From Exilibacterium tricleocarpae (GTDB taxonomy: Bacteria; Pseudomonadota; Gammaproteobacteria; Pseudomonadales; Cellvibrionaceae), in assembly GCF_007004655.1 (NCBI RefSeq), contig NZ_ML660088.1, forward strand, positions 124,001-188,000: a stretch of 64,000 nt of DNA, in the 5' to 3' direction. A model generated the notes under the pieces. That model was not told the DNA's origin. It did not search any database and worked only from the letters and a program-made list of their open reading frames with translations. The translations under genes and the position numbers were made by a program. Below, in pieces: positions 1 to 7,449 of the stretch (position 1 is the stretch's first letter; the number at the start of each line of letters is the position of its first letter).

Positions 1-1981
1 CTAATGCCTCCAACGCTTTTTCCTCACTGTCCACCACAATCACCATGGGTTCAGGCACGCTTTGTGGTTGGCCCAAATCGCTAAACGGGACAATCGTGCC
101 GGCTGTATCTGGGACAAACAATTCAGGTTCACCACCATCCCCGACAACGCTAACTCGGCCCAACGGTGGACGCCCACCTTGAGCAAAGGCACCACCAAAC
201 AACGATGAAAAAATGCCCGTAGTACCGCTCGTCGTGGTGCCGCCAAGTCCCAACACCTGAGAGAGTTGAGCCCCAGCGGCCTCCACAATCAACCGCGACA
301 ACAGACCCTTGAAGCGGTCCTCGATATTGTCAAAATCCGTGAAGAGTTGCGCCAATTCACCCGCGCCGAAAATCGAGTCAAACCCTTTGGGCGTCTCGTC
401 TTTCAACGACTCTAATTCCTCGGTACGCTGCTTTTCGGCTTTAGCAATCAACTCACTGGCCTTCGCCTCCTCATCAACCGTACGCTGGATGATGGCAATG
501 CGGGCATCCCATACATCATTGACGCGCTGCACATCGTCCTTAAGCAACTGCTCGATGCCTGCGAGTTCTGACAATAGCTGCTTTTGGGTTTCGGCAGCAT
601 CAACCCGTGCCGCGGCACCCAATAACGCTTCCTTTTGCCCTTCTGACAACGCTGCGAAACGCCCTTTCTCTAACTCGAAGAGCACCCGCTGCTTTTCCGT
701 AGTAGCATCGAGCAGTGAAAGCTTTTTTTCGAACCCGACTAACTCCTCTTCCGCACTCTTACGCAATGATTCTTGCAATTCCTTCGCATTAGTCTGCTGG
801 TTCAGCGTATCAGCGACCCCTTGCAGATCGGCCACAGGCGTTACACCAGGTTCTGGAGTGGCTACTCCCTCTCCCGCCGACGGGCCAGAATTCTCGACGA
901 CAGCGGCCTTTAAACTGTTTGACAGATCAAGCAACTCTTGGGTTTTACGGATTTGCAGATCAAGCGCCTGCACGCGAGGGTCTTCTGCAGGGTTCGTACC
1001 AAAAGCCTCAGCCTGGCGAAAAAGCGCTGCTCGCTTCTCGGTAAGCCGATCCAGCTGGCGATTCAGGCGGTCGAAATCCCCAACGGCGACTCCGCTGATA
1101 TCCGCGGCTACTGACTCGGCAAAGGATTTAACCAGGTTCACCGTCCCGGCGATGGCCTGCGTGGCAGCGGTAAACCCTTTAATAATGGCGGACGTCAACA
1201 CCTGCACAGCTTGCACCGTGGCCGGGTCTTTTAATAACGCGGTCAAGGTTTCAATATCGGCGGTGGTATTGTCGAGGTTGTCAGTGACTTCAAACAAATC
1301 ACCGAACGCATTTTTTAACCCTTGAAGTGCACCACCGAAAGTCTCGCGCGCGGCGCGGGCCGACCCACCAAACTGCGTCTCCAACTCTTTGAGGATGACA
1401 CGCTGAGCATCAGCAACCCGCCCGCTTTCAAAAAGCGTCTTAATCAGCTCTTTTTGCCCTTTATCGAACTGTATACCCGCTCGGGATAGGGCGCCTAAGT
1501 TGGCGACAGGATCATTCAGCGCCTTACCCAGCTGTAAAGCCGCAGAGCGTAAGTCGCCCTGAAACTTCTTGGCCAAATCTAAGGCCAGTTCGGTGGACCG
1601 CTGGAACTCATCGCCCGTAATACGCGTAAACGTGGCCAACTGGGACTGGGCACGGATGATCTTCTCATCACCGAAGACGGTGACGTCCTGCAGTTCGGAC
1701 GCTTTCGCCACCAGGTCATCAAATGATACACCAACCGCATTATTGGTACTGAGCAACGTTTGCTGCAGTTGGGCTAAAGCGTCTTCTTGCTCGGCTGTCG
1801 CATCTCTAACCTTGTTGACAACCGCTGCCAAGCTGATCACACCGACGGCGGTCTTCAGCGTTCGACTGATACGCTTACCCCAATCCTGGGTATCAACCAC
1901 GCTACGATTCAGCTCGCGGCGCAAACTGGTTCCGTCCCCCTTCAGTTCGGTAATCAGGGTCTCAATAACACGTCTCGGCAT
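1..1981 (-). CDS. phage tail tape measure protein (partial, C-terminus outside window)
   Basis: The frame is open on the minus strand from the ATG at 1981 to the window edge, so about 660 residues are visible. The ATG overlaps the stop of the upstream chaperone frame (TAATG), which indicates translational coupling. The N-terminal third contains an alanine-rich LysM-free coil typical of tape measures (SRAGIQFDKGQKELIKTL). A helical coiled-coil stretch rich in E, K, Q and L follows, and near the edge comes the family motif GGRPPLGRVSVVGDGGEPEL followed by FVPDTAGTIVP. In siphophages this protein sets tail length and is assembled with the gpG/GT chaperones encoded just upstream. Gene position (after tail tube and chaperones) agrees. 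Total length cannot be judged because the end is missing. Confidence 0.9.
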   Translation of the reverse strand, partial: MPRRVIETLITELKGDGTSLRRELNRSVVDTQDWGKRISRTLKTAVGVISLAAVVNKVRDATAEQEDALAQLQQTLLSTNNAVGVSFDDLVAKASELQDVTVFGDEKIIRAQSQLATFTRITGDEFQRSTELALDLAKKFQGDLRSAALQLGKALNDPVANLGALSRAGIQFDKGQKELIKTLFESGRVADAQRVILKELETQFGGSARAARETFGGALQGLKNAFGDLFEVTDNLDNTTADIETLTALLKDPATVQAVQVLTSAIIKGFTAATQAIAGTVNLVKSFAESVAADISGVAVGDFDRLNRQLDRLTEKRAALFRQAEAFGTNPAEDPRVQALDLQIRKTQELLDLSNSLKAAVVENSGPSAGEGVATPEPGVTPVADLQGVADTLNQQTNAKELQESLRKSAEEELVGFEKKLSLLDATTEKQRVLFELEKGRFAALSEGQKEALLGAAARVDAAETQKQLLSELAGIEQLLKDDVQRVNDVWDARIAIIQRTVDEEAKASELIAKAEKQRTEELESLKDETPKGFDSIFGAGELAQLFTDFDNIEDRFKGLLSRLIVEAAGAQLSQVLGLGGTTTSGTTGIFSSLFGGAFAQGGRPPLGRVSVVGDGGEPELFVPDTAGTIVPFSDLGQPQSVPEPMVIVVDSEEKALEAL

Positions 1982-2328
1982 TAACTCAATACCTGCTTTG
2001 TACGCGCGACCAGGCGCCGACTATAGGCGATTTGTTCATCGCCATCCAATTGTGCATATTCTTCTTCGCTCAACTCACCACACTCAAACGGGTCCTGGCA
2101 GCATAAATCTGCTATGGTGGTGCCGGGTTGCAGGCGGCCGGTCGCCGCAATTAACTGATGAGCAAGCTTGCCGGTCAGATAATCGAGCGCGGAAAACCCC
2201 CAGGGTTCACGGCTGTATTCCGCCTGCCAATAGGGCAACTCCCAAGCCGGCACTCTGTCCCCGACCTCAGAGATCGGACACCCAAACAATTTGGCGAGGC
2301 GCACTCGGAGCTTGACATCCGAGTGCAC
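1981..2328 (-). CDS. tail assembly chaperone, T part (expressed by -1 frameshift)
   Basis: This 115-codon frame begins at a GTG with no clear ribosome binding site, directly after the stop of the upstream gpG-like frame. It lies in the -1 frame relative to that gene, beyond an A AAA AAC slippery heptamer. It is therefore most likely made only as the C-terminal part of a fusion, like lambda gpGT. The sequence (LAKLFGCPISEVGDRVPAWE, ending ARTKQVLS) resembles small tail-assembly T-domain proteins that recruit the tape measure to the tail tube. Its stop overlaps the tape measure start. The fusion would be about 230 residues, counting 113 from the G part. Confidence 0.75.
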   Translation of the reverse strand: MHSDVKLRVRLAKLFGCPISEVGDRVPAWELPYWQAEYSREPWGFSALDYLTGKLAHQLIAATGRLQPGTTIADLCCQDPFECGELSEEEYAQLDGDEQIAYSRRLVARTKQVLS

Positions 2329-2330
2329 TC

Positions 2331-2672
2331 TCAGTTTTTTTGGGCATCCTTTTGGGCTTTATGCCCAAAACCATTGATATCCAGCGCCTTACTGTACATG
2401 TCCTTGATCTGCGGCAAGGTGTAGGTAGCAGTCATAAAATCGATATCGTCTAGCGTCGGTTCATAGCCTGGCGGGTTCAGCAGACATACGACTTGATGTA
2501 CCCTGCTTGGAACAACGCCTTCACCCGATTCATGATTCAATATTTTTTCGAAGTCGTTCCACGAAAATCGGTAAATCAGAATATCCTCCGACAGACCGTC
2601 GATCTGAACCGATTCGGGTTCAAGCTCCAGACTACCGCCGCGCTGCCGCATCTCCTGAAACGAGATAGCCAT
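2331..2672 (-). CDS. tail assembly chaperone, G part
   Basis: This 113-residue protein ends in the codons CAA AAA AAC TGA, so the slippery site is its last two sense codons. It lies between the tail tube gene and the tape measure, which is the invariant place of the G-type chaperone in lambda-like phages. Its start overlaps the stop of the tail tube gene. The protein would coat the unfolded tape measure during tail assembly and be absent from mature virions. The assignment rests on position, size and the frameshift signal; sequence similarity alone would be weak. Confidence 0.75.
   Translation of the reverse strand: MAISFQEMRQRGGSLELEPESVQIDGLSEDILIYRFSWNDFEKILNHESGEGVVPSRVHQVVCLLNPPGYEPTLDDIDFMTATYTLPQIKDMYSKALDINGFGHKAQKDAQKN
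2334..2340 (-). promoter_or_regulatory. programmed -1 ribosomal frameshift site (A AAA AAC)
   Basis: Reading the minus strand in the frame of the G-part gene, the codons are GCC CAA AAA AAC TGA. The heptamer A AAA AAC (2340 down to 2334) is a canonical -1 slippery sequence placed next to the zero-frame stop. After slippage the next codons are CTG AGA GTG, which run straight into the T-part frame. No stimulatory stem-loop was worked out. Confidence 0.85.
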
Positions 2673-3100
2673 TAGACTTCACTCCAACTAACATCACCCG
2701 ATTGTTGCCCAAACACAATCTGCTGCAGCTGCGTGTTTCCCTCCGGGTCTTCCATGATACGCCCAGAGGTCACCAGCACAAAATCGCCCCGGTCGCCCGA
2801 TTTGTAATCAGCACGCATATTCAGCGTTTCGTCATTGTCCACCAGGCCCAGAAACTCCTGATAATTGCCATTGCCCGGCACATGATTAAACGTGATTTGT
2901 TTGGTTGGCGGAGTCTTCAGGCCACCTATGTATTCCCTGACCTCCGCCGAAATCGGTGTCGTTTCGACAAACTCCCCCTGGGTACCTAACTGGCCAATGC
3001 GAAGCGCATTGGCCAGATGTTTGTACACCCCTGGCTCTGCGGGGTTTTCAAAATACAGGCGCGTGCCGGCGCCAAGTTTTACTGTGGTTGCGAAAGCCAT
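2672..3100 (-). CDS. major tail tube protein (gpV-like position)
   Basis: This 142-residue protein lies between the gpU/virion-protein genes and the tail chaperones, where the major tail subunit belongs. It starts with MAFATTVKLGAGTRLYFENP and contains a beta-rich stretch (KQITFNHVPGNGNYQEFLGL, then FVLVTSGRIMEDPEG) similar in character to tail tube proteins. It would polymerise around the tape measure to form the non-contractile tail tube. A strong GAGGAG ribosome binding site precedes the ATG, fitting a highly expressed structural gene. It lacks the extra Ig-like domain that lambda gpV carries. Confidence 0.75.
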   Translation of the reverse strand: MAFATTVKLGAGTRLYFENPAEPGVYKHLANALRIGQLGTQGEFVETTPISAEVREYIGGLKTPPTKQITFNHVPGNGNYQEFLGLVDNDETLNMRADYKSGDRGDFVLVTSGRIMEDPEGNTQLQQIVFGQQSGDVSWSEV

Positions 3101-3146
3101 AAACTGATCTCCTCAATGATGCGTAATAACCAAGCGGCGTTCGGCG

Positions 3147-3650
3147 CTACACAACACCCGTTAAAATGATGTCGTACGACGCAGCACCCGCAGCATCGGT
3201 ATTGGTAATCCGCAGCAAATCACCTGTACCGGCAGTGACGGTATAAGCAGCGTCATCCGGTGCGGATAACACAAATAGACCACCGGGACGCAACCGCACC
3301 ACATGCGCCGCAGCGCCGACCCAATCGGCGAAGCCATTGGCTGCTGCACCACCGACCTCAATAACATCACCATTGCTTTCTGCAGCGAACATCACCACAC
3401 TTTTAATTTTGGTGAAGGCAATAGCACTGCCAAACGCATCGGTCAGAGCACCAGACAAATCCAACTCTTCATTAGCGGACGCTGCCAACGTTCGTTGGTC
3501 GTGGTAAGTTTTGTTGGCCTGGTTGGCCCCCGTCCCTTCCAGCAACTGGATTGCTTTAGCATAGCTGAGTGAATCTTTCGGAGCGGAAAAGTCTAACGCG
3601 GCCGTTTGCTCGACAGTCAAACTCACGCTAAGTCGTGCACTGTGTGTCAT
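3147..3650 (-). CDS. phage virion protein of unknown role
   Basis: This 167-residue protein lies between the gpU-like terminator and the tail tube gene. It has a GAGGA ribosome binding site before its ATG. The C-terminal half is beta-rich and hydrophobic (VRLRPGGLFVLSAPDDAAYT, ending ITNTDAAGAASYDIILTGVV), in the style of small capsid or tail decoration proteins found at this site in other siphoviruses. No catalytic motif is visible. The structural role is inferred from position only. Confidence 0.55.
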   Translation of the reverse strand: MTHSARLSVSLTVEQTAALDFSAPKDSLSYAKAIQLLEGTGANQANKTYHDQRTLAASANEELDLSGALTDAFGSAIAFTKIKSVVMFAAESNGDVIEVGGAAANGFADWVGAAAHVVRLRPGGLFVLSAPDDAAYTVTAGTGDLLRITNTDAAGAASYDIILTGVV

Positions 3651-3660
3651 AGCTTTGTCC

Positions 3661-4038
3661 TCAATAGGTGATCACATAGTTGTGTAACAGGGACGAAAAT
3701 TCGGCTGTCGTATCGCTGTACTGAAACCCCGTCGGCGTCAACCCTTGCGCCACATCGCCTAAATCGGGTTCATTGTCGAGTAAGGCCGCAATCGGTTCCA
3801 TCCCAGCGTCTAGCTGGTCGTCTTTGGGGTGCCCTGCACGGTGGTAACCGACCACTAACCGGGCTTCGGTAAATCGATAAAGGCCCTCAGTGATGATCTC
3901 GCCTTCCTCAAAGTAGATATTGACGTACTCATCCAAACCGCGCCCGTCGGTATCGCGGGTCGTGAAGACCCGACCAGGGTAAACCGTCTCCACTAAGGCG
4001 CCAATGTGGTCACGAATGGCTTTACGTTCGTCGACCAT
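3661..4038 (-). CDS. minor tail protein, gpU-like tail terminator
   Basis: This 125-residue protein follows the gpZ-like gene, as U follows Z in lambda. Its ATG lies inside the end of that gene (17-nt overlap). It opens with ERKAIRDHIGALVETVYPGR and carries an EYVNIYFEEGEI strand, the layout of the gpU/HK97 gp10 terminator fold. It would cap the tail tube at the end joined to the head. Assignment is by order and overall pattern. Confidence 0.65.
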   Translation of the reverse strand: MVDERKAIRDHIGALVETVYPGRVFTTRDTDGRGLDEYVNIYFEEGEIITEGLYRFTEARLVVGYHRAGHPKDDQLDAGMEPIAALLDNEPDLGDVAQGLTPTGFQYSDTTAEFSSLLHNYVITY

Positions 4039-4615
4039 ATTTACTCAACCTGAAATTTAGGTCCTGTTGCAACAGACGAAAGTAATCTTTTCGCATGACG
4101 CGGGTGCTCACCGCTGCGGTAATGCGCTCCGCCTCCGCTTGAATAGCAATGCGTTCGACATCGATCAACTCTACACGACGCCCGCCACGTGGACCCGCCA
4201 CTCGCTTGAACTTACCCTGCCGGGTGAACACATGCAGATTTCCACTTTTCCCCCGCTGAATAAACGCGTGGTCAATCTGGCGTCCACGGGCGCGCACACC
4301 CCGTCGGTTAGTCCCCGTCCCGACACTGCGCCCAATTTGCCCCTTTGTGAGCAACTGGACAAACGAGATATCTTTCGCATAGACCTTGTACAGCACACGT
4401 AGCGTGCGGAGTGTTGATCGGCTGATAAAAATTTTCTGTCGTATCAGCTTTTGCGGTACCCGAATCGACCGGGAGAGACCGCGCACCACCCGCGTGTTAA
4501 CCCGTTGCGCCGCTTTATTCAGTGCGGAGTTTGTCGCGAGTCGCGTGTCGCGTTTGGCAATCCTGTTTAACTTACGGGCTAAGCGAGCAGCCTGCTGCTG
4601 GGGCGATACCGTCAT
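4022..4615 (-). CDS. minor tail protein, gpZ-like
   Basis: This 197-residue, very basic protein has an N-terminal helix rich in Arg and Lys (RLARKLNRIAKRDTRLATNS) followed by ALNKAAQRVNTRVVRGLSRS and VPQKLIRQKI. This is the pattern of prophage minor tail protein Z (PF06763 family). A GTG lies three codons upstream, but the ATG at 4615 overlaps the stop of the preceding gene as ATGA, so 4615 is chosen as the start. In lambda, gpZ helps complete the tail so that it can join the head. Confidence 0.75.
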   Translation of the reverse strand: MTVSPQQQAARLARKLNRIAKRDTRLATNSALNKAAQRVNTRVVRGLSRSIRVPQKLIRQKIFISRSTLRTLRVLYKVYAKDISFVQLLTKGQIGRSVGTGTNRRGVRARGRQIDHAFIQRGKSGNLHVFTRQGKFKRVAGPRGGRRVELIDVERIAIQAEAERITAAVSTRVMRKDYFRLLQQDLNFRLSKYGRRT

Positions 4616-4923
4616 GATGCCCACACCTGGACAACGGTACCATCATCAGCGATCAGCCCTTTCACGACAAACCGCTCTGTGCCTGCGATGACGTAATCGT
4701 CCACCTTCGCGGTACCAATTTCCTCACTGAGGAAATGCAGCACGGTTGTTTTCATGGTAGCCATACCGCCCTCGGGAATGATGGTGACATCCCGCTGGAT
4801 TATCACCAGAATCGGGTCTATCAGAACAGCGCCATCGGCGGTGCGGTAAGCTGCGGGTACCGCCCCCAACAGTACAAATTGCTGCCGGGCGTTTAGTCCC
4901 GCCAAGGCGTTAAAGTCTGCCAT
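4612..4923 (-). CDS. head-tail joining protein (FII-like)
   Basis: This 103-residue protein lies between the capsid decoration gene and gpZ. This is the lambda FII position. It contains short beta strands (AVLIDPILVIIQRDVTIIPE and KVDDYVIAGTERFVVKGLIA) as in small head-tail connector proteins. It would sit at the portal/tail interface. The stop is coupled to the gpZ start. Sequence similarity is not strong enough to name it more exactly. Confidence 0.6.
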   Translation of the reverse strand: MADFNALAGLNARQQFVLLGAVPAAYRTADGAVLIDPILVIIQRDVTIIPEGGMATMKTTVLHFLSEEIGTAKVDDYVIAGTERFVVKGLIADDGTVVQVWAS

Positions 4924-4968
4924 ACTCGCCCATCCCTAACCGGCAACGCGGTACCAGCACGGTTGACT

Positions 4969-5304
4969 TTATACCGCAGGTAACAGCTTGACGTCGGCGA
5001 CAGCGTCGCCATTGACAGCAGCCTTGGCGAAAACCCCAATTTTGGTATTGCCGGTAGCAGTGGTCGTGACACGCTTCGTCGTATCGTTCCAATAGGCGGT
5101 TGCAAACTGATCTGGGGCATTTGCAACGGTTTTGGGTAGTGAAAATACGCCCTTAACCCTGGCTTCACCACTCTGCCCGGTGACAACGTCATAACTGTTC
5201 ACAGCAAAGAAACCGTTCGCATTCAGTAGAAATCCCGCACCGGCGACAATATCAGCCGTTGCTACAAATGTGAGAGTGTCACCGTTCTTGATAAAATTTT
5301 TCAT
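4969..5304 (-). CDS. DUF2190-type capsid decoration protein
   Basis: This 111-residue protein directly follows the capsid gene. It has the DUF2190 pattern: an early VATADIVAGAGFLLNANGFF segment, a GEARVKGVFSLPK strand and a final AAVNGDAVADVKLLPAV. Members of this family are found next to capsid genes and are thought to decorate or stabilise the shell, the role gpD has in lambda. A weak GAGGC precedes the ATG. Confidence 0.75.
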   Translation of the reverse strand: MKNFIKNGDTLTFVATADIVAGAGFLLNANGFFAVNSYDVVTGQSGEARVKGVFSLPKTVANAPDQFATAYWNDTTKRVTTTATGNTKIGVFAKAAVNGDAVADVKLLPAV

Positions 5305-5373
5305 TGTATAAGCCTCATTGAGACCCAGCCGGCCCCGAGGCTGGCTGAGTGCTACATCGGGTGGAAAAGTGGA

Positions 5374-7449
5374 TTAAGCGCCCGGGTTACGGACGGCACC
5401 ACGGAAGTCCTCCCAGCCCGCACCAAAGTCATGCCGCACCTTCAGCTGCATACCGTCAACCTCGAAGCCCTCCTTGGTTTCAATGTACGGACCGGATTCT
5501 CCCTCTAGATACGCGTAGACCAACGTGTCGATAGCCATCGGACTAGCAAACGTGTAAAACGCATTGGTACCATTGTTCACTCGTGTTTCAACAATCAACT
5601 CCATCGACCGCGAAAAAGGGTTTACGCTCGATGTCTGCTCGGGCTGAACAGCCGCCAGAATTTTTTGCGCGGCCAGCTCCCGAACTTCGTTCACTACCAG
5701 GTAAGAGGGCGCCACATTGATTTTTTCACCATCTAAACCCAGCATCTTACGGTGTAGCTGTCGCATCGCATCCAAACCCGCCTCAGTCACACCCGTACCC
5801 GCGACTTGGTTCCGCAACCCCACCGGTCGGGCTGTCCCAAACACCGGGTTACCGTCACTCAGATTCGGGTTTGCGTTCACCAGTCCCCACACTATGTTGC
5901 TTTCTTTGCGAGAGGCCAGATTACCGATCCGCTGAAAAAAGCGCATAAAGACATCCAGGTCGTCATTGATCATCAACTGACGGCTGAAATTGAAAATACG
6001 GCCAAAGGTCGACAGCCTATACGTCTCCTTCGATTCGCTCACCGTACCTTGTGCGAATTCACCGTTTTCGTTGACCTCCTCGAGGCCGGTACCGTTACCC
6101 AATTGGATGCTACTTTTGGCCTTAAAGTCAGCCGCAGTAGTTTGTCGAGCAATGGGCGTAAACGTTCTTGGTGTCTCCTCATAGGCGCGTCGCAGCTCTT
6201 TATTGGCTACGTCCGCCACGACCGCCGGGAAATCGCTGGTAGTGTGCATGGCCATCGCCAAGACTTCCCGTTTATTCTTACCACGTACACTTTGGCCATT
6301 TAGCTCAAGGTACGCTTTCGCCATTTCGACAAAGGACAAATTGGCAAACTCGGCGCTACCCTCGTCTAGCGGATAGACACCGGGTTCCGCGCGGTGCAAC
6401 ATGGCGGCGCCTAGCGCTTCACGCAACGCTGAGGGGTCGCCCGATTGGTTACGGATGTGACCCTGCGCCGGGGCACCTTGGTCGTCCCGATCAGCGACGA
6501 GTGCCAATGCTTTTTCCCGGGCATCCTCAACCGTAACACCGTCATCGATCCACTGTTGGACCATGGATGCATCGGCGCTTGCCATCGCACCAACTTCCCG
6601 TACCGCTTTCGCCCGCTGCCTTTCTGCGGCGGTGGCATCAGCCGCCGCTTTCTTTGCCACGGTTTCTGTGTCCGCGGTGGCTGCTGCTGGCACATCTGCC
6701 GAATCTGGGGGCGCAGGCGTCGCCGGCGAGGTCGCGGCGGTGTTTTTTGCGGCATCAGGTTTCGCCGCCGGTTTGGTCGTACTATTCATATCGGATTGCT
6801 CCTGTTGGCGTGATAACGCGGGCGAAGCCGCAGGGTGTTGAAACAATAGTGTCAATTTGTCGGACGGCGGGTTAACCGCCGTGAGGTCTATCGAGGCGGC
6901 GGCTTGAATCGGTTCCACAACCTCATCGGCGAAGCCCATCTCAAGCGCCTCCGCACCATTAAACCAGGTCTCATCGGCCAACATATCCGCCAGGTTTTTT
7001 TCATCCAGGCCCGTTTTCTGCTGGTAAATCATCAGAATACTGGTTTCCATCAGATCGAGCGCATCCGCTTCATGCCGTAGTTCCTCGGCATCGCCGCAGG
7101 CGCACAACCAGGGTTTATGGACCATCATGAGCGCGTTATCGGGCATGATCACCCGATCGCCCGCCATGGCGATCACACTGGCCATACTCGCGGCGATACC
7201 ATCGATATGCACCGTGACAGATTTGGGCGATTGTTTGAGCCGGTTGTAAATGGCAAGGCCCTCCATGATCAGGCCACCGCCAGAGTGAATACGAACTACC
7301 AACTCATCGCCGGGTAGCGCCTCCATTTGCCGTACGACGCCGGCCGCGTCCAGGTCGTCCCACCAATCACCGATGGCCCCGTACAACAACAACTCGCCAT
7401 CAGCACTGATACTGTTACGGGCGGCAATAGCACCCCCGCTACTATTCAT
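5374..7449 (-). CDS. ClpP-like prohead protease / major capsid protein fusion
   Basis: This 691-residue polyprotein has a protease at its N-terminus (about 20-185) and a capsid protein at its C-terminus (about 400-690). The protease has an oxyanion loop HSGGGLIMEG, a candidate nucleophile Ser89 in GIAASMAS, a candidate His111 in VHKPW, and ETWFNGAEALEMGFADEV. The linker (about 205-330) is rich in Ala, Pro and Lys. The capsid part includes SIQLGNGTGLEEVNENGEFA and RIFNFSRQLMINDDLDVFMR, like Mu-type head subunits. The ATG at 7449 overlaps the portal stop by 8 nt; a longer frame reaches 7572 but lies inside portal. An internal ATG at 6789 with an AGGAG site could give a separate 471-residue scaffold-capsid product. 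Such protease/capsid fusions are known in other phages. Confidence 0.9.
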   Translation of the reverse strand: MNSSGGAIAARNSISADGELLLYGAIGDWWDDLDAAGVVRQMEALPGDELVVRIHSGGGLIMEGLAIYNRLKQSPKSVTVHIDGIAASMASVIAMAGDRVIMPDNALMMVHKPWLCACGDAEELRHEADALDLMETSILMIYQQKTGLDEKNLADMLADETWFNGAEALEMGFADEVVEPIQAAASIDLTAVNPPSDKLTLLFQHPAASPALSRQQEQSDMNSTTKPAAKPDAAKNTAATSPATPAPPDSADVPAAATADTETVAKKAAADATAAERQRAKAVREVGAMASADASMVQQWIDDGVTVEDAREKALALVADRDDQGAPAQGHIRNQSGDPSALREALGAAMLHRAEPGVYPLDEGSAEFANLSFVEMAKAYLELNGQSVRGKNKREVLAMAMHTTSDFPAVVADVANKELRRAYEETPRTFTPIARQTTAADFKAKSSIQLGNGTGLEEVNENGEFAQGTVSESKETYRLSTFGRIFNFSRQLMINDDLDVFMRFFQRIGNLASRKESNIVWGLVNANPNLSDGNPVFGTARPVGLRNQVAGTGVTEAGLDAMRQLHRKMLGLDGEKINVAPSYLVVNEVRELAAQKILAAVQPEQTSSVNPFSRSMELIVETRVNNGTNAFYTFASPMAIDTLVYAYLEGESGPYIETKEGFEVDGMQLKVRHDFGAGWEDFRGAVRNPGA
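6789..6807 (-). promoter_or_regulatory. internal ribosome binding site and ATG inside the protease/capsid fusion
   Basis: On the minus strand AGGAG is followed 9 nt later by an in-frame ATG at 6789 (protein MNSTTKPAAKPDAAKN). This is exactly at the junction between protease and linker, codon 221 of the fusion. It would let capsid-containing product be made in excess over the protease, as the nested C/Nu3 start does in lambda. Confidence 0.55.

Noticed and set aside
309-1325. 338-codon plus-strand frame opposite the tape measure gene
   Set aside because: It is Ser/Ala-rich with no domain, and the minus strand carries a continuous, recognisable tape measure coupled to its neighbour. It is a shadow frame.
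1569-2315. 248-codon plus-strand frame
   Set aside because: It covers three tail genes on the other strand and lacks a family pattern.
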